Under the pieces are notes generated by a model, which was given only the letters and a program-made list of their open reading frames with translations, was not told the DNA's origin and did not search any database. A program made the translations under genes and the position numbers. This document shows positions 5,645 through 8,756 of a stretch of 8,756 bases of DNA, one piece after another (within the stretch, counting starts at the first letter, position 1; each line of letters begins with the position of its first letter). This stretch comes from Actinomycetota bacterium (lineage in GTDB: Bacteria > Actinomycetota > Actinomycetes > Streptosporangiales > Streptosporangiaceae), in assembly GCA_003140115.1 (NCBI GenBank), contig PLIQ01000535.1, positions 1 to 8,756 of the forward strand, read 5' to 3'.

Positions 5645-6436
5645 GTGCCCGATGGCGGGACCGCCGGCGAGGCGCTACGCGCCACCGTCGACCTGGCCCA
5701 GCGCGCCGAGCGGCTCGGCTTCCGGCGGTTCTGGGTCGCCGAGCATCACAACATGCCGGGCATCGCCAGCTCGGCGCCGCCCGTGCTGATCGGCCACATC
5801 GCCGACGCGACCGCTTCGATCCGGGTGGGTTCCGGCGGCGTCATGCTGCCGAACCATGTCTCGCTGGTGGTCGCCGAGCAGTTCGGCATGCTGGAGGTGC
5901 TCCATCCCGGGCGCATCGACCTGGGCATCGGCCGGGCACCGGGTACCGACCAGGTCACGGCGACCGCGCTGCGCCGCTCGCCGGAGGCGCTTTCGGCGGA
6001 CGACTTCCCCGATCAGCTCATGGACCTGCTCGGGTTCTTTACCGGCCGCTGGCCAGAAGGCCACCCGTTCGCGCAGATCACCGCGGTCCCCGGCCGGGGC
6101 CACCAGCCCGCCATGTGGCTGCTCGGCTCGAGCGGCTACAGCGCGCAAGTGGCCGGCCTGCTCGGCCTCCCGTTCGCCTTCGCGCACCATTTCAGCCCGG
6201 CCAACACCCTCCCGGCGCTGGACCTGTACCGTTCGCACTTCCGCCCGACCGAGGCGCTCGACCGGCCCTACGCCATGGTCGCGACCGCTGTGGTCTGCGC
6301 CGAGACCGATGACCGGGCTCGCTGGCTGGCCGGCTCGGGAGCGCTGTCGTTCCTGAAGCTGCGCTCCGGCCAGCCAGGGCCGGTGCCCTCCCCGGAGGAA
6401 GCGGCCGCCGGGGCAACCGCTTCGCGGGCGCCCTGA
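5645..6436 (+). CDS. LLM-class (MsnO8-type) flavin-dependent monooxygenase, truncated at both ends; probable pseudogene
   Basis: The encoded sequence matches the bacterial-luciferase-like, FMN-dependent monooxygenase family of the MsnO8 type, with long conserved blocks: [69 protein letters not shown] and [17 protein letters not shown]. From GTG 5645 it is 263 residues, well short of the usual roughly 330. At the N-terminus, the first barrel strand (normally like LSVLDLAP) is not readable in this frame, and the only in-frame starts are poor (TTG 5591, CTG 5633, GTG 5645). At the C-terminus, the match stops at PSPEEAAA near 6411 and a short unrelated tail follows, so the last 60-70 family residues are missing. 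It is divergent from the ArsR-type gene, whose operators lie directly upstream. It is probably non-functional, though transcription from the shared region is possible. Confidence 0.8.
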   Translation: MPDGGTAGEALRATVDLAQRAERLGFRRFWVAEHHNMPGIASSAPPVLIGHIADATASIRVGSGGVMLPNHVSLVVAEQFGMLEVLHPGRIDLGIGRAPGTDQVTATALRRSPEALSADDFPDQLMDLLGFFTGRWPEGHPFAQITAVPGRGHQPAMWLLGSSGYSAQVAGLLGLPFAFAHHFSPANTLPALDLYRSHFRPTEALDRPYAMVATAVVCAETDDRARWLAGSGALSFLKLRSGQPGPVPSPEEAAAGATASRAP

Positions 6437-6456
6437 CCGGCATCAGCCCCGGCGAC

Positions 6457-6891
6457 GTGGCCCTGCTCGACATCGCTGTCGGCGGCGGGGTGAAGATGTC
6501 CACCGGCGTGTTCGTGCTGTACGCCGACGCCGAGTCGTTCACGTTCGCCACGCCCCAGGGACACCAGTTCGCGGGCTGGATCACCTTCTCGGCCGAGCGT
6601 TCGGGCGAGGCGACCGTGGTCCAGACGCAGGTGCTGCTCCGGGCCGGGGATCCGCTCTACGAGCTAGGCATGCCGGTCATGCACCGGATGGAGGACCGGT
6701 TCTGGGCCCAGACAATGATCGCCCTGGCCAAGCGCCTCGGCATGGCCGACCCGGCCGTCCAGACCCGGTCGGTGGTCATGGATCCCAAGCGCCAATGGCG
6801 CCGCGCAGGCAACGTATGGCACAACGCCATGGCCCGCAGCGTCCTGCAGACCGTGATCCCGGCCCGCCACCGTCGCGCCCGCCGCCCATGA
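6457..6891 (+). CDS. C-terminal remnant of an SRPBCC-like protein
   Basis: This 144-residue stretch begins at a GTG with no Shine-Dalgarno sequence. The same frame stays open and reads like protein further upstream ([15 protein letters not shown] from about 6412), which suggests a longer protein has lost its N-terminus. The visible part has beta strands VKMSTGVFVLYA, SFTFATPQG, HQFAGWITFSAE and TVVQTQVLLRA, followed by a long helix DPLYELGMPVMHRMEDRFWAQTMIALAKRLG. This is the strand-rich then final-helix layout of SRPBCC/START-like domains. The family call is from pattern only. It ends in a basic ARHRRARRP tail. The frame overlaps the end of the monooxygenase frame, where family similarity passes from one frame to the other at about 6400-6412. 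Confidence 0.55.
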   Translation: MALLDIAVGGGVKMSTGVFVLYADAESFTFATPQGHQFAGWITFSAERSGEATVVQTQVLLRAGDPLYELGMPVMHRMEDRFWAQTMIALAKRLGMADPAVQTRSVVMDPKRQWRRAGNVWHNAMARSVLQTVIPARHRRARRP

Positions 6892-6923
6892 TCACCACGA
6901 ACGTAGCCGCCCTATCCGCAAAG

Positions 6924-6932
6924 TGTTATCAT
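6924..6932 (+). promoter_or_regulatory. Extended -10 promoter upstream of the Ser/Thr kinase
   Basis: TGTTATCAT fits the extended -10 pattern (TGn followed by TATCAT, five of six matches to TATAAT). No clear -35 box is seen, which is common for extended -10 promoters. Transcription would begin near 6939, giving a leader of about 80 bases for the kinase at 7022. A weaker alternative is TATGCT at 6964-6969. Confidence 0.45.
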
Positions 6933-6937
6933 TCGTG

Positions 6938-6953
6938 CGCCCCAACAGGGGCG
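6938..6953 (+). other. GC-rich hairpin in the kinase leader
   Basis: CGCCCC-AACA-GGGGCG is a perfect six-base stem with a four-base loop. It lies where the transcript from the extended -10 promoter would begin, so it could form a 5'-terminal stem-loop. Without a T tract it is not a typical terminator for the preceding remnant gene, though that remains an alternative. Confidence 0.35.
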
Positions 6954-7021
6954 ATGGCTCGAATATGCTCTAGCGTAAGCGGCGCAGAGGCTTGATGTAG
7001 TGACTTTTGGGGGCGGTTCTC

Positions 7022-8756
7022 ATGGCCCTACGGCAGGTCGGAAACTATCGCCTTGATTCTCTGCTGGGTCGCGGCGGAATGGGGGAAGTTTATAAGGCGT
7101 ACGACACGCAACGTGACCGGTACGTCGCTCTCAAGCTCCTGCCCCAAGCCCTGTCTGGTGACCGAGAGTATCTCAAGCGATTCCAGCGTGAATCGAATGT
7201 CGCTGCGCGACTGCGGGATCCGCACGTCATTCCCATTCATGACTTCGGCGAGATCGATGGCCAGCTCTTCATTGACATGCGCTTGGTGGACGGTTCCGAT
7301 ATCAGCGCGCTGCTCGATACGGACGGTCGGATCGCGCCGCAGCGGGCGGTGTATCTGATCAGTCAGGTCGCCGAGGCCTTGGATGCCGCGCACGCTGACC
7401 ACCTCGTCCACCGCGACATCAAACCTTCGAACATCCTGGTCACATCGAGCGACTTCGTTTATGTGGTCGACTTCGGTATAGCCCGGTCGGTCGGCGGCCG
7501 GCAGACACCGCTGACACACACCGGGGCATACATCGGAACGCTGGACTACATGGCCCCGGAGCGATTCACTGGCCACGACGTTGACGGACGGGCCGATATC
7601 TACTCCCTGGCTTGTCTGCTGCACGAGTGCCTGACCGGCGCACCACCCTTCAGCGGCAAAGATCTGCCTGCGCTGATGTATGCCCAGCTCTACTACGGTC
7701 CTCCGGAGGCCAGCAGCCTGGTCGAGGGCGTACCACCAGCATTGGACGCCGTGATTGCCCGCGGTATGGCCAAAGACCCGAACGACCGCTTTCCGACCGC
7801 TGGCGCGCTGGCCGTGGCGGCCCGCGAAGCCTTGCTGGCTCCGGCGCCGACGCCGCAAATGACAGAGCTGCAACATACGTGGACCGAGACACCGGATCCC
7901 CCGTGGCCACCTGCAGCGCAACCGGATCCCCCGTGGCCAGCTGCAGCGCAAACGGATCCCCCGTGGCCAGCTGCAACGCAAACGGTGGCGGCGGACAGCG
8001 TTGACGATTGGGGCGACACCCGGCCACCTGAGGACGTGCCGCAGAGCAAACGTCTGGATCCAGACGGTAGTCGCCTACCACCTGCCGTGGCGACAAGCGG
8101 ACCGCCGCGCGGGCCAGCGCGGCGCCGGCTTGGCGTGCTGATTCTGGCCGCAGCCGCGGCAGTGGCAGTGGCAGTGGCGATCGTGCTCGTCGTCATGGCT
8201 TCCCCAGGGACGAAAACGGGCGCTTCTGCTACGCAGAGCCCAGGCAGCGCGACAGGGCCGGCGCCAAGCAGCGTCCCGGCTGGCGTCGCCGTTCCCACGG
8301 TGGCAGGGACGATACCGGTCGGGGGGAACCCCAACTACGTTCAGGTCGCGCCGAACGGCAAGTTCGCCTACATCACCAATCAAGGCGCACGCACGATCAC
8401 CGTGCTCGACACGGCCAATGACCGGGTGTCCGGGACGATCAAGATCCCCCAGGGGCCGCCCGAGTCCGTCTCGTTCTCGCCTGACAGCCAGACCGCCTAC
8501 GTCAGCGTCTACGGGAGCCACTCGGCGCCTGTCATCGTGTTCGTCGATACCGCTACCGGCAAGGTGACGGGCACCGTGCCGGTGGACAACATTAGCGCGG
8601 GCCCCTCGGCGACCAGCCCGGACGGGCTGTACCTCTACGTGGCGAACCACAACATGGTGCAGGGCCACCCCCAGGATAACGTCGTGGACGTGATAGACAT
8701 GGCGACCAAAAAGGTGGCCCACGACATCCCCGTCGAACCGAACCCGCACAGGGTCG
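7022..8756 (+). CDS. PknD-like transmembrane Ser/Thr kinase with YVTN beta-propeller sensor (3' end beyond window)
   Basis: 578 residues are visible. The kinase domain (about 9-270) is complete: glycine loop GRGGMGEVY (16-24), ATP-binding Lys38, helix-C Glu57, HRDIKPSN (130-137) with catalytic Asp132, DFG (150-152), activation-loop threonines 165, 167 and 173 as autophosphorylation candidates, and APE (178-180). A Pro-rich juxtamembrane linker (271-368) contains three decapeptide repeats. One membrane helix (about 369-392) follows an Arg cluster, then a Ser/Pro/Gly stalk (393-425) and an extracellular YVTN/WD40-like propeller. Its blades start near 430, 478 and 525 and carry YITN, YVSV and YVAN strand ends; further blades lie beyond the edge. 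The architecture resembles mycobacterial PknD, so it likely senses an external ligand and phosphorylates cytosolic targets. A GGGGG at 7009-7013 is an acceptable Shine-Dalgarno site. Codons are less GC-biased than in neighbouring genes. Confidence 0.94.
   Translation, partial: MALRQVGNYRLDSLLGRGGMGEVYKAYDTQRDRYVALKLLPQALSGDREYLKRFQRESNVAARLRDPHVIPIHDFGEIDGQLFIDMRLVDGSDISALLDTDGRIAPQRAVYLISQVAEALDAAHADHLVHRDIKPSNILVTSSDFVYVVDFGIARSVGGRQTPLTHTGAYIGTLDYMAPERFTGHDVDGRADIYSLACLLHECLTGAPPFSGKDLPALMYAQLYYGPPEASSLVEGVPPALDAVIARGMAKDPNDRFPTAGALAVAAREALLAPAPTPQMTELQHTWTETPDPPWPPAAQPDPPWPAAAQTDPPWPAATQTVAADSVDDWGDTRPPEDVPQSKRLDPDGSRLPPAVATSGPPRGPARRRLGVLILAAAAAVAVAVAIVLVVMASPGTKTGASATQSPGSATGPAPSSVPAGVAVPTVAGTIPVGGNPNYVQVAPNGKFAYITNQGARTITVLDTANDRVSGTIKIPQGPPESVSFSPDSQTAYVSVYGSHSAPVIVFVDTATGKVTGTVPVDNISAGPSATSPDGLYLYVANHNMVQGHPQDNVVDVIDMATKKVAHDIPVEPNPHRV
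7892..7981 (+). repeat. Three tandem 30-base repeats coding a Pro/Trp decapeptide in the kinase linker
   Basis: Units 7892-7921, 7922-7951 and 7952-7981 encode PDPPWPPAAQ, PDPPWPAAAQ and TDPPWPAATQ. They differ at only a few bases and each contains GGATCC. The near identity at DNA level indicates recent duplication. The repeats lie in the cytoplasmic linker between kinase domain and membrane helix, where copy number would set linker length. Proline-rich PPWP units could also serve as a docking site. Confidence 0.95.
8159..8176 (+). repeat. Triplicated GCAGTG hexamer in the membrane-helix codons
   Basis: Three exact copies of GCAGTG encode Ala-Val-Ala-Val-Ala-Val at residues 380-385, inside the single membrane helix of the kinase. 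Being in frame, a gain or loss of one unit would lengthen or shorten the helix by two residues without breaking the frame. Confidence 0.9.

Noticed and set aside
5675..6238. Minus-strand 187-residue frame
   Set aside because: It is antisense to the well-conserved monooxygenase blocks and has no recognisable feature.
6938..6953. Rho-independent terminator after the SRPBCC-like remnant
   Set aside because: The stem is clean but no T tract follows, and it sits at a predicted transcript start; listed only as a leader hairpin.
7892..7981. CRISPR-like or intergenic iteron array
   Set aside because: The 30-base units are contiguous without spacers, in frame, and encode a linker peptide of the kinase.
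7028..8096. Long minus-strand frames opposite the kinase, including one with repeated RGIRLRCSWP-like units
   Set aside because: The repeats are the reverse complement of the kinase decapeptide repeat; the kinase motifs prove the plus strand is coding.

Overview
The window is high-GC DNA with strongly GC-biased third codon positions. It has actinobacterial families (DUF1707, DUF2237, a PknD-like Ser/Thr kinase with a YVTN propeller) and several promoters whose -10 box lies six bases before an ATG, the actinobacterial leaderless arrangement. I read it as chromosomal DNA of a streptomycete/streptosporangial/Frankia-type actinomycete. No mobile element, CRISPR array, rRNA or tRNA was seen.

Layout from left to right. 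(1) Bases 1-106 may hold the 3' tail of a plus-strand gene. (2) A minus-strand pair (1856 to 155) encodes a Rieske non-heme iron oxygenase alpha subunit of the glycine-betaine/carnitine/stachydrine type and, four bases later, a three-cysteine glutathione-peroxidase-like thiol peroxidase. Its promoter carries a perfect 9-6-9 palindrome over the -10 box and start codon. (3) A plus-strand group (2009 to 3671) encodes a DUF2237 protein, an unrecognised 210-residue protein and a DUF1707 protein that probably has its own leaderless promoter. (4) A minus-strand operon (5575 to 3696) encodes an ArsR-type winged-helix regulator coupled by an ATGA overlap to an MFS_3 exporter. Its promoter lies inside two overlapping palindromes repeated every 14 bp, so autorepression is likely. 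(5) Divergent from it is a bacterial-luciferase-like (MsnO8-type LLM) flavin monooxygenase that looks damaged at both ends. Its 3' end is joined out of frame to the C-terminal part of another, SRPBCC-like gene, which suggests a deletion scar. (6) From 7022 to the window edge runs a membrane-anchored Ser/Thr kinase with a Pro/Trp-rich decapeptide repeat, one membrane helix and an extracellular YVTN/WD40-like propeller cut by the edge. Its codon use is visibly less GC-rich than its neighbours.

The modules look like independent small transcription units rather than one pathway. The most notable features are the regulatory architecture (four same-geometry leaderless promoters, two overlaid with clear operators) and the double-truncation scar at about 6400. 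I did not find convincing evidence of a wholly new multi-gene system. The best candidates for undescribed biology are the Rieske/peroxidase pair with its operator and the DUF2237/210-residue pair.
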